From: Halobacteriales archaeon QS_9_70_65
Lineage (GTDB): Archaea; Halobacteriota; Halobacteria; Halobacteriales; Haloarculaceae
DNA length: 16,855 nucleotides
Assembly: GCA_003023535.1 (NCBI GenBank)
Contig: PXSC01000185.1
Span: forward strand, 1 to 16,855
Direction: 5' to 3'
In this document: piece after piece, positions 9,752 through 16,549 of the stretch
Position numbering within the stretch: position 1 is the first letter of the stretch
Layout of the letters: every line of letters starts with the position of its first letter
Made by a program: the position numbers and the translations under genes
Notes under the pieces: model-generated
Seen by the model: the letters and a program-made list of their open reading frames with translations, nothing else
The model's database searches: none
What the model was told of the DNA's origin: nothing

Positions 9752-10432
9752 ATGGTTCCGCCGCTGGCCGTCGACGTCGACGGCACGCTCACCCGCCCGG
9801 ACGGCTCGCTGGACCCCCGCTCGTTCGACGCCCTCCGGGAGTGGCCGGCGCCGGTCGTCGTCGCCACCGGCAAGGCGTTTCCGTTCCCGGTCGCGCTGTG
9901 TGAGTTCGCCGGGATTCCGGTGAACGTCGTCGCCGAGAACGGCGGCGTCGTCCACGTCCGGGCCGCCGACGAGGTGGTCTTCAACGGCGACCCGGCGGCG
10001 GCGACGGCCGTCGCCGACGCCTACCGCGAGGCGGGCCACGACCTCGGGTGGGGGGCGGTCGACACGGTCAACCGGTGGCGGGAGACGGAACTCGCCGTCG
10101 CGCGCGAGCGGCCGCTGGCGCCGCTGGAGCGGGCCGCCGCCGACCACGGGCTGGAGGTCGTCGACACCGGATACGCCTACCACGTCAAGTCGCCGGCCGT
10201 CGACAAGGCGGCGGGACTGGAGACGGCCGCCGCGTCCCTGGACCGCGACCCGGCGGCGTTCGTCGCCGTCGGCGACTCCGAGAACGACGTCCCGGCGTTC
10301 GGCGCGGTCGAGCGGGCCTACGCGGTGGCCAACGCCGACGACGCCGCCACGGCCGCCGCCGACGTCGTGACCGAGGAGACCTTCGCCGACGGCTTTCTGG
10401 AGGCGCTCGACCGGATCCGCGGCGACGGGTAG
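9752..10432 (+). CDS. Phosphoglycolate phosphatase, archaeal HAD type (subfamily IIB)
   Basis: The protein has 226 residues, the usual length for archaeal phosphoglycolate phosphatase. HAD motif I is VDVDGTLT with nucleophile Asp8 and acid/base Asp10; motif II is ATGK (Thr39); motif III lysine is Lys152 in VDKAAGL; motif IV is GDSENDVPAF with metal ligands Asp175 and Asp179. A cap domain occupies about residues 80-150 and includes the family-like AENGGVVHV just before it. It would dephosphorylate 2-phosphoglycolate or a similar small phosphate in the cytoplasm; substrate assignment comes from the family. The ATG at 9752 is supported by the TATA-like element 26 bases upstream. The 3' end is nine bases from the convergent histidine kinase gene. 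Confidence 0.87.
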   Translation: MVPPLAVDVDGTLTRPDGSLDPRSFDALREWPAPVVVATGKAFPFPVALCEFAGIPVNVVAENGGVVHVRAADEVVFNGDPAAATAVADAYREAGHDLGWGAVDTVNRWRETELAVARERPLAPLERAAADHGLEVVDTGYAYHVKSPAVDKAAGLETAAASLDRDPAAFVAVGDSENDVPAFGAVERAYAVANADDAATAAADVVTEETFADGFLEALDRIRGDG

Positions 10433-10441
10433 CCGCCCGCC

Positions 10442-11551
10442 TCAGCCCGGGGTCGTCGCCGCCTCCGTGGTCGTGACCTCGCCGGCGTCGCCCGCCGGCG
10501 GCTCGGCCCGCGGGAGGTCGACGGCAAAAACGGAGCCGTCCGGCCCGGTCTCGGACAGCTCGACCTCGCCGCCGTAGCGCCGGACCAGCATCCGGACCAG
10601 GTAGAGGCCGAAGCCGTGACCACCCTCTCCGGGCTCGAACAGCTCCGCCCGCTCGGCGGCGGGGACCCCGGGCCCGTCGTCGGCGACGACGATCCGGACG
10701 CGCTCCGGCGCGGTCGTGACCGTCACGGAGACGGTCGGGTCGTCGGCGGGGTCGTGCTCGACGGCGTTCGACAGCAGATTCGAGAAGGCGCGCGACAGGA
10801 GGTCGTCGGCGGCGACGTACGGAGCCCCGTCGACCTGCAGGTCCGTCTCCGCCGCCGGGTGTGTCGCTTGCAGCGCCGCGAGTTCGTCCTCGAGTGCGGC
10901 GGTAACGTCGACCGGCTCGGTCGTCTCGGCGACGTCGGCGGCCTGTACGAGTGTTCGGACGTCCTGGATGACGTCGGTCATCTCGTCGCTCTGCCGGCGG
11001 ATGACGTCGACCGACGCCCGGGCCGACGCCGGCAGCTCCTCCTCGTTCAGCAGTAGCTCGGCGTACCCCTTGATGATGCCGGCGTTGTTCAGCACCTCGT
11101 GTCTGAGGAGGCCGTTGAGGTACTCGAGCCGCTGCTGCTGGGACTCGGCCCGTTCGGCCTCGACGAGCGCCCGCTCGGCCGCGACGGCCCGCTCGACCGC
11201 CCGGCCCTCGACCAGGCCGACCACGAGACCGAGGGCCAGAAAGCCGGCGGCCGCCGCCACGACCCAGCCGGCGACCCGGGGGTGGCGGCTCGCCCGGAGG
11301 TCGCTCCGGCCGAGCCGGTAGCCGCCGGCGACGATACCGCCGCAGAACAGCGCCGCGACGAGCCGCCCGACCACGCCGTCCGCGGTCGCGATTCCGTCGG
11401 GTCCGAGCAGAACCAGCGCCGCGCCGACGTCGGCGGCGAACAGTACCGCCCCGAAGGCGGCGACGGCGACCGGGGCCGACGACGAGTTCGGGCCGGCCGT
11501 GCCGTCGACTCCGCCGGAATGCCGATCGTCCGGACCCACGACACGGTCCAT
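10442..11551 (-). CDS. Membrane-bound sensor histidine kinase
   Basis: The protein has 369 residues. Three hydrophobic segments (about 26-50, 59-80, 92-115) are joined by very short loops, so there is no sizeable extracellular sensor domain. A charged helical linker leads to the H-box LLRHEVLNNAGIIKGYAELL with the phospho-accepting His151. The ATPase part has the N-box NLLSNAVEHD (258-267), G1 box DDGPGVP (291-297) and a G2 region GEGGHGFGLYLVRMLVRRYG. It autophosphorylates in response to an unknown signal, perhaps membrane state. No response regulator gene is nearby, as is common in haloarchaea. I chose the ATG at 11551 because a TATA element (GGTTAAGTG) lies 28 bases upstream; the in-frame ATG at 11566 is only about 13 bases from that element. 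Confidence 0.88.
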   Translation of the reverse strand: MDRVVGPDDRHSGGVDGTAGPNSSSAPVAVAAFGAVLFAADVGAALVLLGPDGIATADGVVGRLVAALFCGGIVAGGYRLGRSDLRASRHPRVAGWVVAAAAGFLALGLVVGLVEGRAVERAVAAERALVEAERAESQQQRLEYLNGLLRHEVLNNAGIIKGYAELLLNEEELPASARASVDVIRRQSDEMTDVIQDVRTLVQAADVAETTEPVDVTAALEDELAALQATHPAAETDLQVDGAPYVAADDLLSRAFSNLLSNAVEHDPADDPTVSVTVTTAPERVRIVVADDGPGVPAAERAELFEPGEGGHGFGLYLVRMLVRRYGGEVELSETGPDGSVFAVDLPRAEPPAGDAGEVTTTEAATTPG

Positions 11552-11574
11552 TGCAACAGCACACACATCTGCCG

Positions 11575-11583
11575 CACTTAACC
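11575..11583 (-). promoter_or_regulatory. Putative TATA element of the histidine kinase gene
   Basis: The minus strand reads GGTTAAGTG, centred 28 bases before the ATG at 11551, and predicts a leaderless mRNA. The same TTAA-type core precedes the HD-domain gene. Confidence 0.5.
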
Positions 11584-11676
11584 GCTATGGCCGTAACGGC
11601 GGCCGCGGGGACAGCACGGCGGCCGAACGCCGGTTCGTCCGACGGAGACGGCCGATTCCGGCCGCTCCGGGGGAAT

Positions 11677-11684
11677 CCTTTTGT
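11677..11684 (+). promoter_or_regulatory. Putative TATA element of the GTPBP1-family gene
   Basis: CCTTTTGT is centred about 30 bases before the ATG at 11711. The same CTTTTGT core precedes the aminotransferase gene. Just upstream, two CGGCCG palindromes (11649-11654 and 11659-11664) flank ATTC and could be an operator. Confidence 0.45.
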
Positions 11685-11710
11685 CGGTGTGGTCGCAACC
11701 TCCGGCCGGC

Positions 11711-13348
11711 ATGAGCGCCGACCGCGCCGCGCTCCGACGGGCCCTGGAGCGCGGCGAACGGGAGGACGGCAGCGTCGAGTTCAAGGAACGGCTCACGCGT
11801 GCGGTGCATCTGGCCGACGGCCGGCTGGAGTCGCTCGTCGCCCAGATGCGCCACCGGGTGCTGTCGGGCGACGGCGAGGCGACGTACGTGGTCGGGGTGA
11901 CGGACGACGGCGGCGTCGCCGGCATCGAGCCGTCGGCCTTCTCCGAGACGATGGACGTGCTGTCGCTCATCGCCGAGGAGGCCGACGCCCACATCGACGA
12001 CGTCCGGACGTGGGGCGTCGCCGACGACGGGACCGTCACGCGGGGCGAGACAGACACCGACGGGCTGGTCGGTATCGCGACGCTGCAGGAGGGGGCCGTC
12101 CTCGACGTCGACGACGACCACATCGTCGTCGGGACGGCCGGCCACGTCGACCACGGCAAGTCGACGCTGGTCGGCTCGCTCGTCACCGGCGACCCCGACG
12201 ACGGTCAGGGCGGCACCCGGAGCTTCCTCGACGTCCAGCCCCACGAGATGGAGCGGGGGCTGTCGGCGGACCTCTCCTACGGCGTCTACGGCTTCGACGA
12301 CGACGGCGCCGTCCGGATGGACAACCCCCACCGGAAGTCCGACCGGGCCCGCGTCGTCGAGGAGGCCGACCGGCTCGTCTCCTTCGTCGACACCGTCGGC
12401 CACGAGCCGTGGCTCCGGACGACCATCCGGGGGCTGGTCGGCCAGAAACTCGACTACGGGCTACTGACGGTGGCGGCCGACGACGGCCCGACGAAGACCA
12501 CCCGCGAACACCTCGGCATCCTGCTGGCGACGGAGCTACCGACGCTGGTGGCGATCACGAAGGCCGACGTCGTCTCCGACGAGCGCGTCGCCGAGGTCGA
12601 ACGCGAGGTCGAGCGGCTACTCCGGGACGCCGACCGGACGCCGCTGTCCGTCGAACGGCACGGCGTCGAGGCCGCGATCGAGGAGATCAACGAGCAGGTG
12701 GTGCCGGTGGTGACCACGAGCGCCGTCACGATGCGGGGGCTGCCGGTGCTGGACGAGCTGTTCGAGCGGCTCCCGAAGACCGGCCCGACCGACGGCGACT
12801 TCTCGATGTACATCGACCGGACGTACAACGTCACCGGCGTCGGTGCCGTCGCCTCGGGGACCATCCGCTCGGGGTCGGTCGCCGCCGGCGACGAACTGCT
12901 CGTCGGGCCGCTGGCCGACGGCGCCTTCCGCGAGGTCGAGGTCCGCTCCATCGAGATGCACTACCACCGCGTCGAGGAGGCGTCGGCCGGCCGCATCGTC
13001 GGCATCGCGCTGAAGGGCATCGGCGAGGCCGACCTCGAGCGCGGGATGGTGCTGCTGCCGCGGTCGGCCGACCCCGACGCAGTCCGGGAGTTCACCGCCG
13101 AGGTGATGGTGCTGAACCACCCCACCCGCATCCACGACGGCTACGAGCCGGTGGTCCACCTCGAGACGGTCAGCGAAACGGTCTCCATCCACCCCGACGG
13201 GGGCCAGCTGCTGCCCGGCGATACCGGGACCGCCCGCGTCCGGTTCAAGTTCCGCCCCTATACCGTCGAGGAGGGCCAGCGGTTCGTCTTCCGGGAGGGC
13301 CGCTCGAAGGGCGTCGGCACCGTCACCGACGTCACCCCCGGCGGGTGA
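11711..13348 (+). CDS. GTPBP1-family translation-factor-like GTPase
   Basis: The protein has 545 residues. The first 130 residues include the family-specific EFKERLTRAVHLADGRLESL and SGDGEATYVVGVTDDGG. The GTPase domain follows: G1 GHVDHGKST (144-152), G3 DTVGHEPW (227-234) and G4 TKAD (283-286, for the usual NKxD). After it come elongation-factor-like beta-barrels, with TYNVTGVGAVASGTIRSG at the start of the second domain. The closest named relatives are eukaryotic GTPBP1/GTPBP2, which act on the ribosome and in mRNA turnover; the archaeal role is not established. The ATG at 11711 was chosen over an upstream in-frame ATG at 11681, which falls inside the TATA element. It is divergent from the histidine kinase and convergent with the HAD hydrolase, 34 bases away. 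Confidence 0.87.
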   Translation: MSADRAALRRALERGEREDGSVEFKERLTRAVHLADGRLESLVAQMRHRVLSGDGEATYVVGVTDDGGVAGIEPSAFSETMDVLSLIAEEADAHIDDVRTWGVADDGTVTRGETDTDGLVGIATLQEGAVLDVDDDHIVVGTAGHVDHGKSTLVGSLVTGDPDDGQGGTRSFLDVQPHEMERGLSADLSYGVYGFDDDGAVRMDNPHRKSDRARVVEEADRLVSFVDTVGHEPWLRTTIRGLVGQKLDYGLLTVAADDGPTKTTREHLGILLATELPTLVAITKADVVSDERVAEVEREVERLLRDADRTPLSVERHGVEAAIEEINEQVVPVVTTSAVTMRGLPVLDELFERLPKTGPTDGDFSMYIDRTYNVTGVGAVASGTIRSGSVAAGDELLVGPLADGAFREVEVRSIEMHYHRVEEASAGRIVGIALKGIGEADLERGMVLLPRSADPDAVREFTAEVMVLNHPTRIHDGYEPVVHLETVSETVSIHPDGGQLLPGDTGTARVRFKFRPYTVEEGQRFVFREGRSKGVGTVTDVTPGG

Positions 13349-13464
13349 GCCCGGAGCCGGAACCGGAGCCGCCGACGGCCCGCTACCGACCGAGGACGCC
13401 CGGCAGCTCCGCCAGCGTCGCGACGGCGTGGTCCGGCTCCGGCTCTGGCTCCGGGTCGGGCTCC
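13347..13464. repeat. Inverted hexamer repeats (GGAGCC/GGCTCC) at a convergent gene junction
   Basis: GGAGCC-type hexamers run over 13347-13370, starting within the GTPBP1-family stop codon. Five units of GGCTCC type lie at 13435-13464 inside the HAD gene and encode its EPDPEPEPEPD stretch. The two tracts are inverted to each other, matching over about 18-22 bases with two or three mismatches and a 64-base spacer. Confidence 0.55.
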
Positions 13465-14078
13465 TCGTCCGGCGCCGCGGCCGGCTCCTCGCCGGTCAGC
13501 CACACGGCTCCGACGCCGGCGGCCCGCGCGCCGGCGACGTCCGACGACAGGGAGTCGCCGACGTGGTAGGTCCGCTCCGGGCGGGCGTCCAGCGCCGACA
13601 GCGCCTCGCGGAACGGCGCCGGCGACGGCTTGGCCGGGGCGTCGTAGCCGGCGTGGACGACGACGTCGAAGGCATCCGCGAGGCCGAGGCCCGCGAGCTT
13701 CGCCGACTGCATCTTCGGGGCGCCGTTGGTCACGACCCCCAGCGGCAGGTCGTCGAGCGCCGACAGCGCGGCGTCGAGGCCGGCCGTCGGCTCGACGTTG
13801 CCGTGGTCGCGCTCGTCGGCGTAGGCGCGGGCGACGCGGCGGCCCGCCTCTGGATCGTGGCCCTTCTCGGCGGCGATGGCCGCGAAACACCGCTCCCGGA
13901 GGTCGACAACGGAGTCGCTGTCGTCGACGAACTCCGGGTAGCGGTCGTGGTACTCCGCGAGGGTGACGAACGGGTCGAGGCCGGTCCGCTCGAAGGCCAC
14001 TGCGAGCAGTTCGTCGCCCGTCCGCCGGTACCGACAGAGCGTGTCGTCGACGTCGAACAGGACCGCGTCGGTGTGCAC
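13383..14078 (-). CDS. HAD-superfamily hydrolase (subfamily IA)
   Basis: The protein has 231 residues. HAD motif I is LFDVDDTLC with nucleophile Asp9 and Asp11; motif II is VVTNGAP; motif III lysine is in AKPSPAPF; motif IV is HVGDSLSSDVAGARAAG. A helical cap lies between motifs I and II, as in the phosphatase or pyrimidine nucleotidase-like members. The substrate is unknown. Near the C-terminus an acidic Pro-Glu repeat (EEPDPEPEPEPD) is inserted before the normal last element ATLAELPGVL, encoded by a GGCTCC-type microsatellite. I chose the GTG at 14078 since motif I should begin a few residues from the start; the open frame continues into the upstream gene, but that part is spurious. The HD-domain gene ends 32 bases upstream, so the two may be cotranscribed. 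Confidence 0.84.
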   Translation of the reverse strand: MHTDAVLFDVDDTLCRYRRTGDELLAVAFERTGLDPFVTLAEYHDRYPEFVDDSDSVVDLRERCFAAIAAEKGHDPEAGRRVARAYADERDHGNVEPTAGLDAALSALDDLPLGVVTNGAPKMQSAKLAGLGLADAFDVVVHAGYDAPAKPSPAPFREALSALDARPERTYHVGDSLSSDVAGARAAGVGAVWLTGEEPAAAPDEEPDPEPEPEPDHAVATLAELPGVLGR

Positions 14079-14097
14079 GGCGGGTCGTTGCGCGCCG

Positions 14098-14106
14098 CTA
14101 GTACTG
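14098..14106 (-). promoter_or_regulatory. Weak TATA-like element before the HAD hydrolase gene
   Basis: The minus strand reads CAGTACTAG, centred about 24 bases before the GTG at 14078 and inside the 32-base gap after the HD-domain gene. It is the only A/T-rich patch there and would give the HAD gene its own leaderless transcript. Confidence 0.3.
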
Positions 14107-14110
14107 ACGT

Positions 14111-14776
14111 TCAACGGCCGCCGTCGCGATCGGTCTCGACCTCGGCCTCGAACCGCCGGGCGAACGTCCGGACGAAGTCGGCGCATTCCTCGGCGAGCTT
14201 CCGCCCGGCGTCGGCGTACATCCGCTCCGGGAGGTCGAGGAGCTTTCTGTGGAGGTGGTTGAACTGCGTCCGGCCGACGTCGGTGGAGGCCGCTCCGGGT
14301 GGGAGCGACGGGTCGTGGATCGGCGACCCCCGTTCGCCGCCGTGGGCGAAACAGCGGGCCACCCCGACCGCCCCGAGGGCGTCGAGGTCGTCGGCGTCGC
14401 TCAGAAGCTCCGCCTCGATCGTCTCGGGGGCGACCGGCCCGGAGTACCGGTGGGCGCGGACGGCGTGGGCGACGGCGGCGACCGTCTCCTCGGCGGCGCC
14501 CCGCTCGCGGAGGAGCCGCTCGCTCTCGGCGGCGCTCCACTCGGCGTGGTCGTCGATCTCGCCGCGGTCCTCTCGGGCCCGTCCGACGTCATGGAGCAGC
14601 ACCGCCAGCCGGACCACCCGGCCGTCGGCGTCGGGCCGCGCCGCGAGGAGCCGCTCGGCGTTCGACTCGACACGCCGGACGTGGAACCAGTCGTGGGCGG
14701 GGCTCATCCCGTCCGGGAAGTACGAGCGGGCGACCGTGCGGACGTCCGACAGTAGGTCGTCGGTCCCGTTCGGCAT
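14111..14776 (-). CDS. HD-domain phosphohydrolase (YedJ-like)
   Basis: The protein has 221 residues. The HD-superfamily metal set is visible: His32 in HDWFHVRRV, His62-Asp63 in LLHDVGRA, a later histidine in AVAHAVRAHR, and an aspartate in LLSDADDLDALGAVGVARCF, a string typical of the uncharacterised YedJ-like branch. Members are predicted metal-dependent phosphohydrolases; the substrate is unknown. The ATG at 14776 was chosen because a TATA element (GCTTAACCG) lies 27-28 bases upstream and because residues encoded further upstream are Arg-rich and unlike the family. It lies between the aminotransferase and HAD genes, all on the minus strand, with a 143-base gap after the aminotransferase. 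Confidence 0.84.
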   Translation of the reverse strand: MPNGTDDLLSDVRTVARSYFPDGMSPAHDWFHVRRVESNAERLLAARPDADGRVVRLAVLLHDVGRAREDRGEIDDHAEWSAAESERLLRERGAAEETVAAVAHAVRAHRYSGPVAPETIEAELLSDADDLDALGAVGVARCFAHGGERGSPIHDPSLPPGAASTDVGRTQFNHLHRKLLDLPERMYADAGRKLAEECADFVRTFARRFEAEVETDRDGGR

Positions 14777-14798
14777 ACCGTCGCGTCGGGCGGCCCGG

Positions 14799-14807
14799 CG
14801 GTTAAGC
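14799..14807 (-). promoter_or_regulatory. TATA element of the HD-domain gene
   Basis: The minus strand reads GCTTAACCG, centred 27-28 bases before the ATG at 14776, predicting a leaderless mRNA and fixing the start codon. Confidence 0.5.
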
Positions 14808-14876
14808 GTGGTCGTAGCGGGTCGTCGACCGACGGGCACCCGCCGCTGGCCCGAGCGGCCCGCCGGTCCCGGGTCG

Positions 14877-14922
14877 TCGGGTGGCGGCGGTCACGCCCCC
14901 TCGAATCGGGTGGCGGCGGTCA
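14877..14922. repeat. Two direct copies of a 17-bp sequence at the aminotransferase 3' end
   Basis: TCGGGTGGCGGCGGTCA occurs at 14877-14893 and again at 14906-14922, a 29-base period. The second copy ends on the aminotransferase stop codon (14920-14922), so the first is a copy of its stop and early 3' untranslated region. Confidence 0.75.
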
Positions 14923-15978
14923 TGTCCTTTCGAGGAACGACCCGAGCCGCGCCAGTCCCTCTTCGAGTTCTTCGCGCGGGAGCCCGTAGCCGACGCGGAC
15001 GTGGTCGGGGTGGCCGAACGCCTCTCCCGGCGCCAGCACGATCGACTCCGCTTCGACCAGCCGCCGACAGAATTCCTCGCCGCCGTCGAAGCCGTCCGAC
15101 ACCTCGAGAAAGGCGTTGACGCCGCAGTCGGGGTCGGACCAGCCGAGGCCGTGTGCCTCGAGGAAGTCGGCGACGACCGCGCGGTGGTCGGCCGCCAGCC
15201 GGCGGTTGGCGGCGAGAACCTCCGCCCGGTCGTCGAGGGCCTGCCGGGCGACGTGCTGGCCGACCCGCGGCGGCGCGATGGTGGTGTAGTCCTTCCACCG
15301 CCCGGCGGCGTCGACGACGGCCTCGGGGCCGCAGAGCCAGCCGAACCGCAGCCCCGCGAGGCCGAACGACTTCGAGACGCCGGCCGTCGAGAGGCCGTAC
15401 GGGCCGAGACTCGCGACCGGCGGCTGCGGCTCCTCGGCCAGCAGCCGGTAGACCTCATCGCACAGCAGGTGGGTGTCGTTGTCGGCACACGCCTCGTAGA
15501 CGGCCCGGACGGCCGCCGCGTCGTGGTAGCGGCCGGTCGGGTTGTTAGGGTTATTGAGGACGACGAGGTCGGTGTCGGGCCGCAGCGCCCCGACGACGGC
15601 CTCGGAATCGAGCCGCCAGTCGTCGGCGAGCGGCACCTCGGTCACCTCGCCGAGGGAACGCGGCACGGCCGACAGCGAACCGTAGGTCGGCGTGACGACG
15701 ACGGCGTGGCTCTCGACGGTCGCGAGAAACGCCAGGAAGTTCGCCTCCTGGGTGCCGCAGGTGAACAGCGTCTCGGCGGCCGACCGGTCGTGGAGCGCGC
15801 CCACCTCGGCGCGGAACTCGGGGTCGCCGGCCGTCGGGATGACGTAGCCCAGGTCCTCGGGGTCGGTGTCGAAGCGGTCCGGCGACAGCGGCCGGACGCC
15901 GCTCTCGGCGAGCATGAGGTCGGCGTCGTGTTCGACCTCGGCGAACCACCGCTCGAGGGCGAACGGCTCGATCTCCAT
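14920..15978 (-). CDS. PLP-dependent aminotransferase, class I/II (fold type I)
   Basis: The protein has 352 residues, slightly short for the family but complete. PLP-enzyme marks are PTYGSL (97-102), NNPNNPTGR (142-150), LLCDEVY (171-177) and STAGVSKSFGLAGLRFGW (197-214), with the Schiff-base lysine at 203. HVRVGYGLP near the C-terminus holds the expected carboxylate-binding arginine. The opening MEIEPFALERWFAEVE and LAESGVRPL is recognisable as a subfamily start but does not tell the substrate. It would transfer an amino group between an amino acid and a 2-oxo acid; some members of this fold are lyases or cyclases. The ATG at 15978 is supported by a TATA element 25-26 bases upstream. No biosynthetic partner genes are adjacent. 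Confidence 0.86.
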   Translation of the reverse strand: MEIEPFALERWFAEVEHDADLMLAESGVRPLSPDRFDTDPEDLGYVIPTAGDPEFRAEVGALHDRSAAETLFTCGTQEANFLAFLATVESHAVVVTPTYGSLSAVPRSLGEVTEVPLADDWRLDSEAVVGALRPDTDLVVLNNPNNPTGRYHDAAAVRAVYEACADNDTHLLCDEVYRLLAEEPQPPVASLGPYGLSTAGVSKSFGLAGLRFGWLCGPEAVVDAAGRWKDYTTIAPPRVGQHVARQALDDRAEVLAANRRLAADHRAVVADFLEAHGLGWSDPDCGVNAFLEVSDGFDGGEEFCRRLVEAESIVLAPGEAFGHPDHVRVGYGLPREELEEGLARLGSFLERT

Positions 15979-15990
15979 GTCGTCGGGTCG

Positions 15991-16014
15991 CGGCGGCCGG
16001 ACAAAAGGCCGCCG
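15991..16014 (-). promoter_or_regulatory. Aminotransferase TATA box enclosed by an inverted repeat
   Basis: The minus strand CCTTTTGTCC (15999-16008) is centred 25-26 bases before the ATG at 15978. It is flanked by CGGCGGCC (15991-15998) and GGCCGCCG (16007-16014), a perfect 8-bp inverted repeat that overlaps the edge of the TATA element. A protein bound to both arms would cover the promoter, so repression is the natural guess. Confidence 0.5.
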
Positions 16015-16471
16015 GACGGAGGCCCGCCGGCCTGACGCTCGGCCGTGTTTAGTTACGCGAGAGCCGGTCGGTCGGCGTCGGGCGGGACCTCGAACGGGGC
16101 CGACCGCTCGCGGCGCGAGGCCGAGCGAGTGTGGTTCGAACGACGGCTCCGCGAGCCGTCGTTCGTCATCCCGGAAGAGCGAAGCTCTTCCGTAGATCGC
16201 GGATCTCCGATCCGCTCACTCCCGGAACTCGCTGATTGCCGGAGACAGCGAGGCGTCGCGAGAGACCGAGCGGAAGCGAGATATCTCGACGTCGCGAACG
16301 GCGTCCTCGCGAGTGAAGCGAGCGAGGGCTCGGCGGAGCGTCGCGCTGCCGGCGAGCGAAGCGAGCCGTGAGCCGCAGCCCGCCAGTGGGAGGGGGCGCC
16401 CGGAAACATCCTCATCACCGCCAAAAGACGTATTACCTCCTCGCGGAACGCGACCAGCTGCCCACCCACAA
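16015..16471. other. Non-coding stretch without a supportable gene
   Basis: This part of the 571-base gap between the aminotransferase and carboxylase genes has open frames on both strands, but they are rich in Arg and Ser, lack family motifs and run through perfect hairpins. Its 16107-16313 section holds the hairpin cluster listed separately. Motifs such as GAGCGAAGCGAGC (16353-16365) recur in it, resembling common haloarchaeal intergenic repeats. I see no tRNA, RNase P RNA or SRP RNA signature. Confidence 0.6.
16107..16313. repeat. Cluster of consecutive short-loop hairpins and palindromes
   Basis: In order: a 5-bp stem with a 3-base loop (16107-16119); a perfect 13-bp stem with loop CGC (16137-16165); a 9-bp stem CGGAAGAGC with loop GAA (16172-16192); a 7-bp stem GCGGATC with loop TCC (16199-16215); a 7-bp stem CTCGCTG with an 11-base loop (16228-16252); the palindrome CGAGATATCTCG (16277-16288); and CTCGCGAG (16306-16313). 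Their centres are about 25-42 bases apart. Either strand could fold into the same array. This could be a structured RNA, a transcription-ending or insulating element, or a dispersed intergenic repeat. Confidence 0.6.
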
Positions 16472-16480
16472 CTTTTATAG
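16472..16480 (+). promoter_or_regulatory. TATA box of the carboxylase gene
   Basis: CTTTTATAG is a strong TATA box about 74 bases before the ATG at 16550, so the transcript would carry a leader of roughly 45-50 bases, unlike most genes here. A second A/T patch, TGGTATATCA (16488-16497), could direct a start some 15-18 bases further on. Confidence 0.55.
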
Positions 16481-16549
16481 GCTGCATTGGTATATCACGG
16501 CACACGCGACCGTCGGAAACTCTGAACCCACGGCAAGTTTTGTTCCACC

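Noticed and set aside
8069..10432. A 787-residue plus-strand open frame across ctaA, the metallo-hydrolase and the phosphatase
   Set aside because: Only its last 226 residues are a real protein (the phosphatase from 9752); the rest is Arg/Gly-rich shadow translation of other genes, a known effect of very high G+C.
11551..13569. A 672-residue plus-strand open frame overlapping the GTPase gene
   Set aside because: The sequence is dominated by Arg and Gly, without hydrophobic pattern; the true frame is one base off and shows every GTPase motif.
16131..16150. GGTTCGAAC, resembling a tRNA T-loop
   Set aside because: The bases around it cannot form the T-stem, and no acceptor, anticodon or D-arm is found; it is the left edge of the 13-bp hairpin.
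16107..16313. The hairpin cluster as a CRISPR array
   Set aside because: The units differ in sequence and stem length, so there is no constant repeat, and no cas gene is in the window.
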